Of a stretch of 64,000 bases of DNA, positions 8,708 through 17,495 are shown one piece after another (positions within the stretch are counted from its first letter, which is position 1; every line of letters begins with the position of its first letter). The position numbers and the translations under genes are program-made. Location: NCBI RefSeq assembly GCF_003858645.1, contig NZ_RQJP01000006.1, positions 372,001 through 436,000 on the forward strand, read 5' to 3'. The notes beneath the pieces were generated by a model that had not been told where the DNA came from, ran no database searches, and worked only from the letters and a program-made list of their open reading frames with translations. This DNA comes from Larkinella knui (GTDB lineage: Bacteria; Bacteroidota; Bacteroidia; Cytophagales; Spirosomataceae).

Positions 8708-9646
8708 TCAACTTAAAGCCTGGGCAATTTTTGTGTATGCATCGGATTCTACCTGCCTTTTTGCCAGACTAATCATATTTTTGATTGCCAACGGCGACGA
8801 AATACCGTGGGCGATAATGACGTTCCCATTTACGCCGACAATCGGGCTACCGCCGACCGATTCGTAGTTGGTCTTATCCGTAAATTCGTGCTTTAGCCCC
8901 AGATCTCTGTTCAGTTCGTAAACCGACTCGCCCATTTTGAAAAGGATATTACCGGTAAAACCGTCGGTTACAATCACATCCGCTTTATCGCGAAACAGAT
9001 CTCCGCCTTCCATATTACCGACAAAATTAATTTTGGGGCTGTTCTTCAGTAACTGGTAGGCGGCCTGGGCCAGCAGCGATCCTTTTTGTTCTTCCTCGCC
9101 GATGTTCAGCAGTGCCACCCGGGGTTGATCGATACCAAACGTATACTGAGCGTAAATGGAACCGATTTCGCCGAATTGCAGTAGCATTTCCGGCTTACAA
9201 TCGGCGTTGGCACCAATATCGACCATAACGGCAAAACCGCCACTCAACTGAGGAACAAACCCGGCAATGGCGGGCCGCATGACGCCTTCGATCGCTTTGA
9301 TACTAAACAACGCGCCGACATGCATCGCACCGGTATTTCCCGCGCTGCAAAAAACATCGACAGCTTTGTCACGTAAAAGTTTAAACCCAACTCCAATACT
9401 GGAATTGGGTTTTTGCGAAAGCGCCCTGGTGGGGTGCTCTCCCATTTCGACTACATCTTCTGCATGGACAATCTCCACGCCGGAGCCTGCGTACTTATAT
9501 TTCTGAAGAAGGTCTTCAATTACCCGCTGTCTGCCCACCAATACGATGGTAACGTCACTCGGTAATTCTTTAGTGGCCATCACGACTCCCTCCACAATAG
9601 CGTCCGGAGCGAAATCGCCACCCATAGCGTCGACTGCGATTCTCAT
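8708..9646 (-). CDS. plsX: Phosphate acyltransferase PlsX
   Basis: The 312-residue peripheral membrane enzyme makes acyl-phosphate from acyl-ACP for phospholipid synthesis. It starts MRIAVDAMGGDFAP, the hallmark N-terminus. Other family segments are GNTGAMHVGALF, ADCKPEMLLQF, NIGEEEQKG and VTDGFTGNILFKMGE. The frame is open 21 codons upstream, but the added stretch is unlike PlsX. It lies between rpmF and fabH, as in many bacteria. A hairpin and terminator-like signal separate it from rpmF. Confidence 0.96.
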   Translation of the reverse strand: MRIAVDAMGGDFAPDAIVEGVVMATKELPSDVTIVLVGRQRVIEDLLQKYKYAGSGVEIVHAEDVVEMGEHPTRALSQKPNSSIGVGFKLLRDKAVDVFCSAGNTGAMHVGALFSIKAIEGVMRPAIAGFVPQLSGGFAVMVDIGANADCKPEMLLQFGEIGSIYAQYTFGIDQPRVALLNIGEEEQKGSLLAQAAYQLLKNSPKINFVGNMEGGDLFRDKADVIVTDGFTGNILFKMGESVYELNRDLGLKHEFTDKTNYESVGGSPIVGVNGNVIIAHGISSPLAIKNMISLAKRQVESDAYTKIAQALS

Positions 9647-9714
9647 TGAACCAGGTTTGGGTGCGCTGAATTGGTAAACGAACGTGTAAAAATAGTAGTT
9701 GCCCGGCAATAAAA

Positions 9715-9757
9715 AAGTATTTCACGTTCATCCGATGCAGATTCCTGTGAAATACTT
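9715..9757. repeat. 10-bp inverted repeat upstream of plsX
   Basis: AAGTATTTCA at 9715-9724 pairs perfectly with TGAAATACTT at 9748-9757 around a 23-base loop. It lies in the rpmF-plsX spacer, about 70 bases before the plsX start. Confidence 0.6.
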
Positions 9758-9796
9758 GTTACCCCCAACCTCCTGAAAGAGGTTTTCGATACTGTG

Positions 9797-9829
9797 AAAA
9801 AAGCCCCGGCATGGGGTTGGGGGCTAAAA
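9797..9829 (-). terminator. Terminator-like hairpin between rpmF and plsX
   Basis: On the minus strand AGCCCC (9825-9820) pairs with GGGGCT (9807-9802) and is followed by six T. It begins two bases after the rpmF stop. As the downstream genes normally belong to the same operon, it may act as a partial terminator that lets L32 be made in excess of PlsX. Confidence 0.65.
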
Positions 9830-9831
9830 TG

Positions 9832-10026
9832 TCAGGCGGTTGGTGCGTAATTTTCAATAACGACCTTGCCTTTGTAATACAGGTTGCCTTCGAAAACGTG
9901 TGCCTTGTGACGAACGTGAATTTCGCCGGTTGTCGCATCAAAAGACAGCGTTTTGGCGGTCAGTTTATCGTGCGTTCTACGCTTGTCCCGGCGGGTGGTT
10001 GAATGTCTGCGTTTGGGATGTGCCAT
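9832..10026 (-). CDS. rpmF: 50S ribosomal protein L32
   Basis: The 64-residue basic protein starts [20 protein letters not shown], the L32 signature, and ends [12 protein letters not shown]. The zinc-type cysteines of some L32 proteins are absent (it has HVRHKAHV), so this is the Cys-free form. It is preceded by the DUF177 gene and followed by plsX, the classic yceD-rpmF-plsX order. Confidence 0.96.
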   Translation of the reverse strand: MAHPKRRHSTTRRDKRRTHDKLTAKTLSFDATTGEIHVRHKAHVFEGNLYYKGKVVIENYAPTA

Positions 10027-10105
10027 AATTGTATCTTGTCAATTGTCAGTCTATCTTGCCATTCTCCCACAGCCGGAACGGTCGCTGGAGCGATAACAAA
10101 GGGTA

Positions 10106-10651
10106 TTAATTATTATTCAGTTTTCGTAATGCTTCCCAGCGTGGGTCAACGGGCGGTTCGGCGGTTTCATCATCCGGACCGGCTGGCTCCGAACGGTAAA
10201 CCACTTTCCCTTCCTGTTCCTCATCGTCGTCCGTTTCTTCCTGACGAAAACGGGGATGGAGTTTTTTCATCGGCAATGACAGCACGATAAAATCGAAAAG
10301 GTAACGCGCAATATTAATTTGCTGCGTATCCCACAGAATCAGTTCGATTTCGTCGGTCAACTCCTCTACCCGATCCGAAAATTTCAGAAACAACTGCTCC
10401 CGAATATCCATTGGCTCGTCGAAAGGCTCCAGGCTACGGTCACAAACAAGTCCCAATGTGCCCCAAATATGGAAATTGAGCTGAATCATTGACGATGACT
10501 TGGTCAGAACCAAATGCGTCTTGAATGATCCATGTTGAATCAATTCCTGGTCCATAGCCTCGAAAAACGCATCGCCCGACTCAAAGTCGAACTCGTACGT
10601 TTTGTCTTCCAGACTACTGATCGAGATGGTGTATTTTTGGATCTCTTTCAC
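10106..10651 (-). CDS. DUF177 (YceD-type) protein
   Basis: The 181-residue acidic protein matches the DUF177/YceD family by position (immediately before rpmF) and by the segment FHIWGTLGLVCDRSLEPFDEPM. In that segment the family's paired cysteines are reduced to one. The C-terminus is highly acidic and ends DPRWEALRKLNNN, a typical family ending. YceD homologues are linked to 23S rRNA maturation and coupling to fatty acid synthesis genes. It is the first gene of the operon, with a TAACTTTG promoter element 21 bases upstream. Confidence 0.88.
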   Translation of the reverse strand: MKEIQKYTISISSLEDKTYEFDFESGDAFFEAMDQELIQHGSFKTHLVLTKSSSMIQLNFHIWGTLGLVCDRSLEPFDEPMDIREQLFLKFSDRVEELTDEIELILWDTQQINIARYLFDFIVLSLPMKKLHPRFRQEETDDDEEQEGKVVYRSEPAGPDDETAEPPVDPRWEALRKLNNN

Positions 10652-10671
10652 TATCGTCTCAAAATAGTCCG

Positions 10672-10679
10672 CAAAGTTA
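10672..10679 (-). promoter_or_regulatory. Bacteroidota -7 element for the DUF177-accC operon
   Basis: On the minus strand TAACTTTG matches the Bacteroidota -7 consensus TAnnTTTG exactly and ends 20 bases before the DUF177 start. No clear TTG -33 partner is present at the usual spacing. Confidence 0.55.
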
Positions 10680-10730
10680 CGAACTATTTCTGAACCATAA
10701 AAGATTAGCTGTCAATTTAGAACGTCTTTG

Positions 10731-12302
10731 TCATTTCACGGATCGGTCCGACCGATGATACAGGGAATAGCTTTTTAGAGAAATGGATACGGGTTGGTAC
10801 CCCAGATAAGTCAATTGTTGCTGTTGCCCATCCCGGCAGCGCTCATCGGCCAGAAAATAGTCCGGCTTTTTGTCCAGCGTCGTCATTTCAAGTCGGTTAT
10901 ACCGCTGAATATACGAATGCAGTAACGGGCTTACCATCATTTCCGGGCACACACCCAGTTTGGTATCCGGTGGAACCACCGCCCCGATTTTGTTTACTTC
11001 GACAAGAATATCTTTATAACTATGGTACGGTGTCCCGGCAATGTTCACGCCGTATACCCCGGCAGCTACACAGGCGAACACGCCCGCTCCCAGTATGATC
11101 TGCAGACTGCGCGGGCTTAATGACACGGAATCGATCACCTTCAGCAGTTGCGGCCCCATCCAGGCGGCTAACCCGAGAGCCATATAAGGAATGGCCGCAA
11201 CGACGTAGTAGTCGATTTGCTTGGTGGTGGCCATAATGGGCAGGGTAGCCGCCAGACCCAGTCCAATATAAAACCGGATTAGCCCCGAAAGTGGACGAAC
11301 CGGCTCGCGGGACTTAAACCAAAACCGGTTCAGGGCCCATAAAACAGCCTGTAGGGCCACCGCAGGGGCCACATTGATCAGCAGAACTTTGATAATGTAC
11401 ATCCGCCCGAAAGGGCCCTGTGTATCTTCAAAAACTTCGCGCTTGCTGTTCAAAGCGGCCCACACCTGCTGATTGAAGTAGGCTTGCAGGAAAATCCGGG
11501 CCGGTTCATACAGCACGAGAAGAGCCATCAGAAGGACAAAACCGCCGGTCAGAATGGATGTCCAGCGGATTGCCTTTGCGATTTCCGGGGTTCGGCCATA
11601 AAACAGTCCGTACAAGCCCGGAACTGCCAGCACGTGCAGGCTCACCGGCCCCTTGGTCAGAAAGGCCGCAAGCAGCGACAAAACCGCCAGCGTAGCCATT
11701 AAAAACCATCTTTGGGGATTTTGCCAGCCCGCAATCGTATATTTGACGGCCAACAAACAGAACAGGCTCATGGTGGCGTCCAGGTAATTCTGCTCGTAGG
11801 TCCACTCCGTCAGCGGGAAGGTAAACACCAGAAATACCGGTAGCCATTCCCACCGATACAGCGGATGATCGGCCGGTATGAGCTGCCGCCATAACTGAAC
11901 AATCAACGCAATGATCAGAATGAAAACCACCAGGCAATACACACGTTCGGTTACATAAGTATCGCCCAGCAGTCTGAAAAACCAGGACTGAATATAAAAC
12001 AGCAGGGGAGGATGTTCATAAAACGTTTCGGTCTGGTTGTAGGGTAACCAGAAAGAACTGGCAAAAATCGGCGACCAAAACGATCCTTTGCCGATTGCCA
12101 TATTCCGGGAAATAGCTGCGTAGGTAAGGCCGTCGGCCCACATGCCTTCGCGAAGCAGGCGTCGAAAAACGATGAAAGCGCCCCAGGCCAGCGTAAACAG
12201 CCATCCAATCCGGCGATAGACGGGTTTGGTTGGCACCACTGAAAAAAAACCGGGCCATGAACGTAAACTCATACAGGGCAGAGTTGTTAAAAACGGCATC
12301 AA
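10731..12302 (-). CDS. GT39-type (ArnT/PMT-like) membrane glycosyltransferase
   Basis: The roughly 523-residue protein has many membrane helices and an N-terminal periplasmic acidic motif (MWADGLTYAAISRNMA). A FYEHPPLLFYIQSWF segment follows, as in lipid-linked sugar transferases of the GT39/ArnT clan. It should transfer a sugar from a polyprenyl-phosphate donor on the outer face of the inner membrane; the acceptor is unknown. The start is uncertain. The longest frame begins at 12302, but a TATCTTG element just before that ATG makes the ATG at 12272 (MSLRSWPG) a good alternative. It is divergent from the PAP2 phosphatase gene. Confidence 0.85.
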   Translation of the reverse strand: MMPFLTTLPCMSLRSWPGFFSVVPTKPVYRRIGWLFTLAWGAFIVFRRLLREGMWADGLTYAAISRNMAIGKGSFWSPIFASSFWLPYNQTETFYEHPPLLFYIQSWFFRLLGDTYVTERVYCLVVFILIIALIVQLWRQLIPADHPLYRWEWLPVFLVFTFPLTEWTYEQNYLDATMSLFCLLAVKYTIAGWQNPQRWFLMATLAVLSLLAAFLTKGPVSLHVLAVPGLYGLFYGRTPEIAKAIRWTSILTGGFVLLMALLVLYEPARIFLQAYFNQQVWAALNSKREVFEDTQGPFGRMYIIKVLLINVAPAVALQAVLWALNRFWFKSREPVRPLSGLIRFYIGLGLAATLPIMATTKQIDYYVVAAIPYMALGLAAWMGPQLLKVIDSVSLSPRSLQIILGAGVFACVAAGVYGVNIAGTPYHSYKDILVEVNKIGAVVPPDTKLGVCPEMMVSPLLHSYIQRYNRLEMTTLDKKPDYFLADERCRDGQQQQLTYLGYQPVSISLKSYSLYHRSDRSVK

Positions 12303-12366
12303 GATACCTGCTTATTCATGCTTTTCACATCCTATTTGTTATTTCTGTACGTTAATTCAGGTATTT

Positions 12367-13014
12367 ATGGAAGTCATAACGAAGAATCGTTCCTTTTTTA
12401 TAGTCTATCTTTTTTTCTTCCTAACGGTTAGTGTCTTACTGCTGCTTTACAGCAAAACGGAACTTATGCAGTGGGTCAATGCGCACAACGGCCCCCTTGC
12501 CGATCTGTTTTTTGCTCGTGTTACTTACCTGGGCGACGGTGCATTTGCTGCCATCGTTTGTGTCATCCTGCTCTTCTGGTCATTCCGGTTTGCACTCATG
12601 GGAATTGCATCCTTTTTGTTGTCGACTCTGGTGACCCGCGCCCTAAAACAGTTTGTTTTTTCGGATTCTTTGCGCCCTCTGAAGTATTTCGAGCATTCTA
12701 CCTGGCAATACCGGATCATCGACGGCCTGGATATTCACAGCTACAACAGTTTTCCATCCGGTCATTCCACGACGGCCTTCTCGGTTTTTTGCCTGCTGGC
12801 GTTGTTGGATGAGCGCAAGAGCCGGGGCTGGTTTTTTGCCCTACTGGCCGTTGTTACCGCTTATTCACGCGTTTATTTATTCCAGCATTTTGTGGAAGAT
12901 GTATACGTTGGCTCCATCATCGGTACGGTATCTTCCGTAGTTGTTTTCCTGGTGTTGGGCCGCCACTGGGACCAAAATCCGAAAACGTGGCACGACCGAC
13001 GGTTGCGGTTATAA
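12367..13014 (+). CDS. PAP2-family membrane phosphatase
   Basis: The 215-residue membrane protein carries the three PAP2 motifs. They are the lysine/arginine motif (KQFVFSDSLRPLKYFE), NSFPSGHSTTAF with the catalytic histidine, and YSRVYLFQHFVEDVYVG with the second histidine and aspartate. It likely dephosphorylates undecaprenyl pyrophosphate or a phosphatidate-type lipid at the periplasmic face. Its divergent pairing with a polyprenyl-phosphate-using glycosyltransferase favours a lipid-carrier role. The ATG at 12367 was chosen since the upstream open part runs antisense into the neighbour. Confidence 0.9.
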   Translation: MEVITKNRSFFIVYLFFFLTVSVLLLLYSKTELMQWVNAHNGPLADLFFARVTYLGDGAFAAIVCVILLFWSFRFALMGIASFLLSTLVTRALKQFVFSDSLRPLKYFEHSTWQYRIIDGLDIHSYNSFPSGHSTTAFSVFCLLALLDERKSRGWFFALLAVVTAYSRVYLFQHFVEDVYVGSIIGTVSSVVVFLVLGRHWDQNPKTWHDRRLRL

Positions 13015-13298
13015 TACCTCTACCTTATCCATTCAACTTATTCTTCAAATAATTACATCATACCGGTAAATAGTTTGCCTGGCTGCCTTTACGTATATAC
13101 CTACTCAGCCGGCTTTCCTGAAAATCTATTTTATCAATTTGGCAAAAAAGCTAATTTCCCAAAAAATTAGCCTGAAATAATACGTTTATATCAATAATTA
13201 TTTGGCATTTCTGAAAAATACAGTTTAAAACGAAGCCTATTTATCAATAAAACCTATCTCTTTTCGTAATTTCAGCCTAAATTCCACGCTTCAGACGT

Positions 13299-14600
13299 AT
13301 GATGTCACAACTGCAATCCATCGCTGACCCTACCACAACGGCATTAGGACGGGGTATTCAGGCCATTGGTTTCGGCAAGCTGGGTCGCCGACCGCTTTCG
13401 CCTGATTTAATGGAGGAATGCAGACAGGTGCTGCTGTCGGACCAGGGCGATCCGTTGCAGAAAGGGGCGTTTTTGGGGGCTTTACTAGCCAAGGGACCGA
13501 CGCCGGAAGAACAGTCGCTGGAGACGGTTTTCGGAAAAAATGCTTTTTTAAATCCGGCTTTCTTTATCAATAAAGTATGCCCGGACCTGCCAACCAGCCT
13601 CTTTCCCATTGCCACAAAACTGCTGAAAGGCCATATTCTCCGCGCCAGCGAAGCCCACCAGTTGGGTAACTTCCTGTTTTCGGACGACAACTGCGAGACC
13701 TTCAAAGGAATGGCCACCAGTTTGTTACGAATCCGGATTGAATCCAACGACGAATACAAGGGATTTTATGATGCGGCCATGGAAACCATTACACCCGGTT
13801 TTCGACAACTGAGCTGCGTCGATCGTCCGCTGGTTCAACTGGCCGAACCTTTTGATGGCGTCGAGCATACGTATCTGGTTACGCCCTTGCTGGCTCATTT
13901 CTTCGAGCAGCGCGGCTACGGTGCCCTGTCGGTTGTGGGCCGGACGCCGGGGCCTAACTACACCCTCAACGCCCACGATCTTTACCTCTATCTGGGGTGT
14001 CAGATGTTGCAGAGCAACCACGAAATCAATACGCCACCGGAGCCTTTCGGCTGGGTGCTCGACCAAAAAGCTCTTTCTCCGGCCCTGAATCGCTGGGTCG
14101 ACCGCCGTCGGATCATTCTCAAACGCCCTTTTTTGGCGACGCTCGAAAAAATTTTAAATCCGTGCAGCGCCCGCATTCTGGTAACGTCCGTTTTTCAGGT
14201 TCCTTTCCAGATGAAAATGGCGGAGCTGGCTTTGATGGCCGGTTTTGACGCGGTCATCGTCATGAAGCGGGGTCTGGAAGGAAGTCTTTCACCTGCAACC
14301 AGCCGGAGCAGCGGTATTCTGTGCGCTGTCCGGACGGCCCGCGGCCATTTGTTCTATCAAAATTTCGACATCGACCTGCCCGCCTTTGCCGAATACCGGA
14401 CCGAAACGGATGAGATTGTGACGAATTTGCAGGTCAGTGACAACGTCCGGCTTATCCGCGATTTCATGAAGGACGGCGAAACCGACAGCGAAGATTTCGA
14501 CAACCGCGCGCATTTCACGCAGGCCTTGCTGGGCCGGGGCATGGACTGGATCGAAGGGCAACTGGACGGCCGGACCATGAAAGATGTCCGATTGAGCTAA
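13299..14600 (+). CDS. TrpD/YbiB-like glycosyltransferase family 3 protein
   Basis: The 433-residue protein resembles the anthranilate phosphoribosyltransferase fold. A helical N-terminal domain has QKGAFLGALLAKGPTPEE, and later parts include VTPLLAHFFEQRGYGALSVVG and LATLEKILNPCSAR. The stretch MAELALMAGFDAVIVMKRGLEGSL follows. The phosphoribosyl-binding GTGGD motif of true TrpD is missing, and the protein is about 100 residues longer. It therefore fits the TrpD2/YbiB group, some of which bind nucleic acid. No trp genes are nearby. It abuts a convergent mog-like gene with no gap. An AT-rich 284-base spacer precedes it, with one small hairpin at about 13150-13171. Confidence 0.65.
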   Translation: MMSQLQSIADPTTTALGRGIQAIGFGKLGRRPLSPDLMEECRQVLLSDQGDPLQKGAFLGALLAKGPTPEEQSLETVFGKNAFLNPAFFINKVCPDLPTSLFPIATKLLKGHILRASEAHQLGNFLFSDDNCETFKGMATSLLRIRIESNDEYKGFYDAAMETITPGFRQLSCVDRPLVQLAEPFDGVEHTYLVTPLLAHFFEQRGYGALSVVGRTPGPNYTLNAHDLYLYLGCQMLQSNHEINTPPEPFGWVLDQKALSPALNRWVDRRRIILKRPFLATLEKILNPCSARILVTSVFQVPFQMKMAELALMAGFDAVIVMKRGLEGSLSPATSRSSGILCAVRTARGHLFYQNFDIDLPAFAEYRTETDEIVTNLQVSDNVRLIRDFMKDGETDSEDFDNRAHFTQALLGRGMDWIEGQLDGRTMKDVRLS

Positions 14601-15137
14601 TCAGGCCGATTTGGGCCGAAATACCTTCATTATCTCCGCGTGCGTCGTCAGAAACGGCCCGCCAATCAAGTCGATGCAATACGGGATGGCCGGAAAAACC
14701 ACGGATAGGCATTGCTCGATCGCCGTCGGTTTTCCGGGTAAATTGAGAAACAGCGTCTGGTTGCGAATACCGGCCGTCTGGCGGGATAAAATGGCCGTCG
14801 GCACGTGTTTCAGACTTTCCTGCCGCATCAGTTCACCAAAGCCCGGCAATAGTTTCTGGCAAACCGCTTCGGTCGCTTCGGGCGTCACGTCGCGCAAGGC
14901 CGGGCCGGTTCCGCCCGTCGTCACCACCAGGCAGCAGCCTTCGCCATCGGCCAGTTCAATCATCGTGGCTTCCAGTTGGGGCTGTTCGTCGGGAATGACG
15001 CGGTAAACCGGTTCCCAGTCACAACTCAGGTATTTTGTCAGCAGACTGACCACGGCTTTTCCGGGAATATCTTCGTAAATGCCCGCGCTGGCCCGGTCGG
15101 AAACATTGATAACACCAATGCGAATTTGGGTTGCCAT
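14601..15137 (-). CDS. MogA/MoaB-type molybdopterin-binding protein
   Basis: The 178-residue protein has the MoCF-binding fold: IRIGVINVSDRASAGIYEDIPG at the N-terminus, VVTTGGTGPALRDVTPEA as the pterin/ATP-binding loop and NLPGKPTAIEQCL near the C-terminus. That is the pattern of molybdopterin adenylyltransferase (Mog), which activates molybdopterin for molybdate insertion. No other molybdenum-cofactor gene is visible in the window. The start at MATQIRIG was preferred over an in-frame ATG 13 codons upstream. Its start region overlaps the promoter zone of the divergent glycosyltransferase. Confidence 0.88.
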   Translation of the reverse strand: MATQIRIGVINVSDRASAGIYEDIPGKAVVSLLTKYLSCDWEPVYRVIPDEQPQLEATMIELADGEGCCLVVTTGGTGPALRDVTPEATEAVCQKLLPGFGELMRQESLKHVPTAILSRQTAGIRNQTLFLNLPGKPTAIEQCLSVVFPAIPYCIDLIGGPFLTTHAEIMKVFRPKSA

Positions 15138-15202
15138 CTTCAAAATTTCAGGGTGATGCGGCAAAGATACACGCAACCGCGCAACGAAACGGCGAGTTTG
15201 CG

Positions 15203-15210
15203 TACTTTTG
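15203..15210 (+). promoter_or_regulatory. -7 element for the second GT39 gene
   Basis: TACTTTTG is an exact TAnnTTTG match ending 19 bases before the ATG at 15230. A TTG at the -33 position is not evident. Confidence 0.5.
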
Positions 15211-15229
15211 CGAAATCAACCCCAACGCT

Positions 15230-16900
15230 ATGCCCCGAATTCCAAGCCGTCTGATTCCCGTGTTGATTGTTCTGGCCGGAGCGTTGTTTTACTTCCCGTT
15301 TCTGGGCCGGGTTCACCTCTTCGATTGGGACGAGATCAACTTTGCCGAATCGGCGCGGGAAATGATCGTGACGGGCAATTACACCCGGGTTCAGATTAAT
15401 TTTCAGCCATTTTGGGAAAAACCGCCCCTGTTTTTCTGGCTTCAGGTGCTGGCCATGAAAGCCTTCGGCATCAACGAGTTTGCCGCCCGATTTCCTAACG
15501 CCGTAATCGGCATCGTCACCTTGCTGGTTTTATATTCGATTGGTAAAAAGATCGTCGATGAGCGGTTTGGACTTTTGTGGGCGCTGGCCTATTTCGGCTC
15601 TTTAACGCCCCACCTTTATTTCAAATCCGGAATTATCGACCCGACATTCAATCTGTTCATCTTCCTGAGTGTCTGGTTGATGGCCGGGGCGGTTTCGGCC
15701 TATGGCACACCGAAAGCGACCCGACTGGCGGCATTTTCGGGTTTGTTCGTCGGTCTGGCGGTATTGACCAAAGGCCCCGTCGGCGGGTTGCTGCTCGGAC
15801 TGACGTTTCTGGTGTATTGGGGCATCCAGCGGTTTCGACCGATTTTGAGTTTTCTGAACGGGTTGCTCTTCTTCGGTTGTGGCCTGGCGGTGGCCTCCGT
15901 CTGGTTCGGGCTGGAGTTGATCAAGAACGGATTCTGGTTTTTTGAAGAATTTTTCCGGTACCAGATCCGGCTCTTTTCAACGCCCGACGCCGGCCATCAG
16001 CAGCCGTTTTATTACCATTTCGTGGTGGTCTTGCTGGGCTGTTTTCCGATGTCACTGCTGGCGATACGCGGTTTTTTTGCGGATACGGCGGGGGCTCGTT
16101 CGGATTCGCAATCGGAACGGGCGGTTCGGGCGGTTTCGTTCCGGCGCTGGATGATCATCCTGTTCTGGGTAGTAATGATTCTGTTTTCCATCGTCAAAAC
16201 CAAAATCGTTCATTATTCCTCGATGGCGTGGTTTCCGGTTTCCTACCTGGCCGCTACGGTTTTGTATGGCTACCTGAACGGATATTTGAAATGGAACCGC
16301 TGGCTGACCATCGGCATCGGCATCATTGGCGGAGTGCTGGCGGTATTGATTGCCGCCTTGCCGCTGATTGGCATGCATACCGCCGACCTGATTCCGTACA
16401 TCAAAGACCGGTTTGCAGCCGCCAACCTGACGGCCCCGGTCGAGTGGCAGGGCTGGGAATGGGCCATCGGCACCGTTTACGGATTGCTTATTCTGGGTTT
16501 GTTGTGGCTCCGGCAAAAACGGCCCGTCGGGAGTATGGTCACCTTATTTCTGTCTACACCGGTCCTCTTGTGGTTTGTGTTACCGGCCATTGTTCCCAAA
16601 ATTGAGCGCTATACGCAGGGTGCCGTGATTGATTTCTACGAAGCCAAACAGGGTCAGGACATTTACATCGAGCCCATCGGTTATAAAAGTTACGCTCACC
16701 TGTTTTACTTCCGGAAACCACCCCCGACCAATCCCAAAAGTTACAGCGAAGAGTGGCTGATCAACGGCCCGGTCGACAAACCGGCTTTTTTCGTCACCCG
16801 CAACATCAACCTCGATCAATACAAGTACAACCCGAATCTGGAAATCATCAGTGAAGACAACGGGTTTGTTTTTCTGCGCCGGAAACCTGCTTTTAAGTGA
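15230..16900 (+). CDS. GT39-type (ArnT-like) membrane glycosyltransferase
   Basis: The 556-residue multi-helix protein has the GT39/ArnT motifs LFDWDEINFAESAREM (acidic catalytic region) and WEKPPLFFWLQVLAMKAFG. A C-terminal soluble part ends GFVFLRRKPAFK. It probably transfers a sugar from a polyprenyl-phosphate donor to a lipid or protein acceptor at the periplasmic face. It is the second such enzyme within 5 kb and is only loosely similar to the one at 10.7-12.3 kb. The ATG at 15230 directly follows a promoter element, and the 33 open codons upstream were excluded. Confidence 0.88.
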   Translation: MPRIPSRLIPVLIVLAGALFYFPFLGRVHLFDWDEINFAESAREMIVTGNYTRVQINFQPFWEKPPLFFWLQVLAMKAFGINEFAARFPNAVIGIVTLLVLYSIGKKIVDERFGLLWALAYFGSLTPHLYFKSGIIDPTFNLFIFLSVWLMAGAVSAYGTPKATRLAAFSGLFVGLAVLTKGPVGGLLLGLTFLVYWGIQRFRPILSFLNGLLFFGCGLAVASVWFGLELIKNGFWFFEEFFRYQIRLFSTPDAGHQQPFYYHFVVVLLGCFPMSLLAIRGFFADTAGARSDSQSERAVRAVSFRRWMIILFWVVMILFSIVKTKIVHYSSMAWFPVSYLAATVLYGYLNGYLKWNRWLTIGIGIIGGVLAVLIAALPLIGMHTADLIPYIKDRFAAANLTAPVEWQGWEWAIGTVYGLLILGLLWLRQKRPVGSMVTLFLSTPVLLWFVLPAIVPKIERYTQGAVIDFYEAKQGQDIYIEPIGYKSYAHLFYFRKPPPTNPKSYSEEWLINGPVDKPAFFVTRNINLDQYKYNPNLEIISEDNGFVFLRRKPAFK

Positions 16901-17108
16901 TGGAAACGGTCAGCTGGGCAAGGCGCGTGCCGATGCGCCACTGACGCCATGAATAACCGCTCTTTGCCTTTCACGTTCGCTTTCGTGGCGAGAAAAGGCT
17001 CCGTAAGGAGGTTAACCGTGGGGCATTTTCTTTGCTGAATTACCGGACAAGAGTCTAGTTTGGTTTACTTTTACGTAATCACGTTACCGGGTCCATACTT
17101 ACCTTATT

Positions 17109-17437
17109 TTGAACCCTGAAAAAAAACGAATCATTCGGTGGCCCGTATACGCAATTTTCGTCTTCGTTGGCCTTTTCGTGGTTGTAGTCATGGCGCTTTG
17201 GCTTTATGGTCATATCGTTCAGGGCGAGGGTATTGATCAGACAGCCTGGATCATTTTAGGAGCGTCCGGGCTTCGTTTATTGACACTAGTAATTGCCCTG
17301 GCCAGTATAATCTGTATGACCGCAAGAATGCCTATTCCGTCTTTTACCGCACCGAAGGGCAGGCCACGAAATCCTACCGGCTGGCTATTTTTGCGGCTCC
17401 CATCCCCAGCCTGACCTACAATTTTGAGTTTAAGTAA
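17109..17437 (+). pseudogene. Decayed locus: small membrane segment plus remnant of an outer-membrane barrel C-terminus
   Basis: Two frames carry coding-like sequence. One, from a TTG at 17109, encodes a basic start (NPEKKRIIRWP) and three hydrophobic stretches, then degenerates into a Pro/Arg-rich tail ending at 17414. In another frame, 17300-17437 encodes GQYNLYDRKNAYSVFYRTEG and later APIPSLTYNFEFK before TAA. That looks like the last strands of a TonB-dependent receptor-like barrel, with the aromatic C-terminus such proteins need. No barrel body is present upstream. The simplest reading is a deletion scar that left a 3' end, joined to or overlapping a small membrane ORF. The 200 bases before 17109 hold nothing I can assign. 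Confidence 0.5.
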
Positions 17438-17495
17438 GAAATCTTTCAGTTATTGGCCTCAGAAAGTCAGCATTTGATCGTTGGAACACTAAAAT

